DNA of 64,000 bases from the NCBI GenBank assembly GCA_020072565.1, contig JAIQGI010000004.1, positions 152,929 to 216,928 on the forward strand. The letters run 5' to 3'. This stretch comes from Terriglobia bacterium (GTDB lineage Bacteria > Acidobacteriota > UBA6911). Under the pieces are notes generated by a model. The model had not been told where the DNA came from. It was given only the letters and a program-made list of their open reading frames with translations, and did no database searches. Shown here piece by piece: positions 63,996 through 64,000 of the stretch (positions are counted from its first letter, which is position 1; every line of letters starts with the position of its first letter). Both the position numbers and the translations under genes were made by a program.

Positions 63996-64000
63996 TTGGC

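Overview
The window looks like a piece of an Acidobacteriota chromosome. This is an inference from three things: a GC-rich backbone; a 1127-residue Oar-type TonB-dependent receptor that starts with a carboxypeptidase-regulatory-like domain; and a Gram-negative envelope gene set (lptD, RND pump, TonB-like protein). No rRNA or other decisive marker is present. Nearly all of 1-57400 is ordinary chromosomal housekeeping and envelope sequence. The right end (about 57400-64000) is visibly less GC-rich, starts at the 5' half of a tRNA-Lys gene, and looks like an acquired island.

Layout: 1-1.2 kb, end of an Fe-S oxidoreductase and a DUF3501 gene. 1.3-9.2 kb, a GH3/serine-hydrolase fusion, ogt, phosphoglucomutase, an alpha/beta hydrolase and a zinc alcohol dehydrogenase. 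9.2-13.3 kb, an RqcH-like ribosome quality control factor, a small Cys protein, and a divergent pair of ATP-grasp ligase and C39-like cysteine peptidase. 13.3-17.8 kb, an RND efflux pump with its adaptor. 18.3-20.8 kb, the SRP RNA gene abutting dnaX, then recR. 20.9-27.2 kb, a minus-strand run of lptD, folK, a divergent panC, dacB, moaD and moaE. 27.7-32.6 kb, a GHMP kinase, then gap-pgk-tpiA-secG and tRNA-Leu(GAG), a glycolysis and Sec cluster. 32.8-38.5 kb, an ABC exporter adaptor and ATPase without permease, and the big TonB-dependent receptor. 39.5-42.4 kb, a deleted methyltransferase pseudogene, uspA and mntH. 43.0-49.5 kb, a TonB-like protein, a coiled-coil protein, an unknown protein, and a dipeptidase next to an oligopeptide transporter. 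49.6-57.0 kb, truA, an orphan sensor-domain protein, a CheY-like regulator, a cold-shock protein, an aldo/keto reductase, an SDR-type threonine dehydrogenase and an aldehyde dehydrogenase.

Island (57.4-64.0 kb and probably beyond): a tRNA-Lys fragment broken in the anticodon stem-loop; a 969-residue protein joining a PD-(D/E)XK-like N-terminus to an N6-adenine DNA methyltransferase; a cytosolic trypsin-fold serine protease with an intact triad; a degraded P-loop ATPase fragment; a 77-residue helical protein; and a two-TM protein with a large cytosolic part. No integrase is visible. The set is compatible with a phage-defence island and is the best candidate here for something undescribed, but the functional link between these genes is inference.

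Minor structure: two inverted copies of a ~135-bp intergenic repeat lie 23 kb apart, several intergenic hairpins sit between convergent genes, and credible sigma-70-type promoters precede gap, ffs and the cold-shock gene. No CRISPR array, insertion sequence or rRNA was seen.
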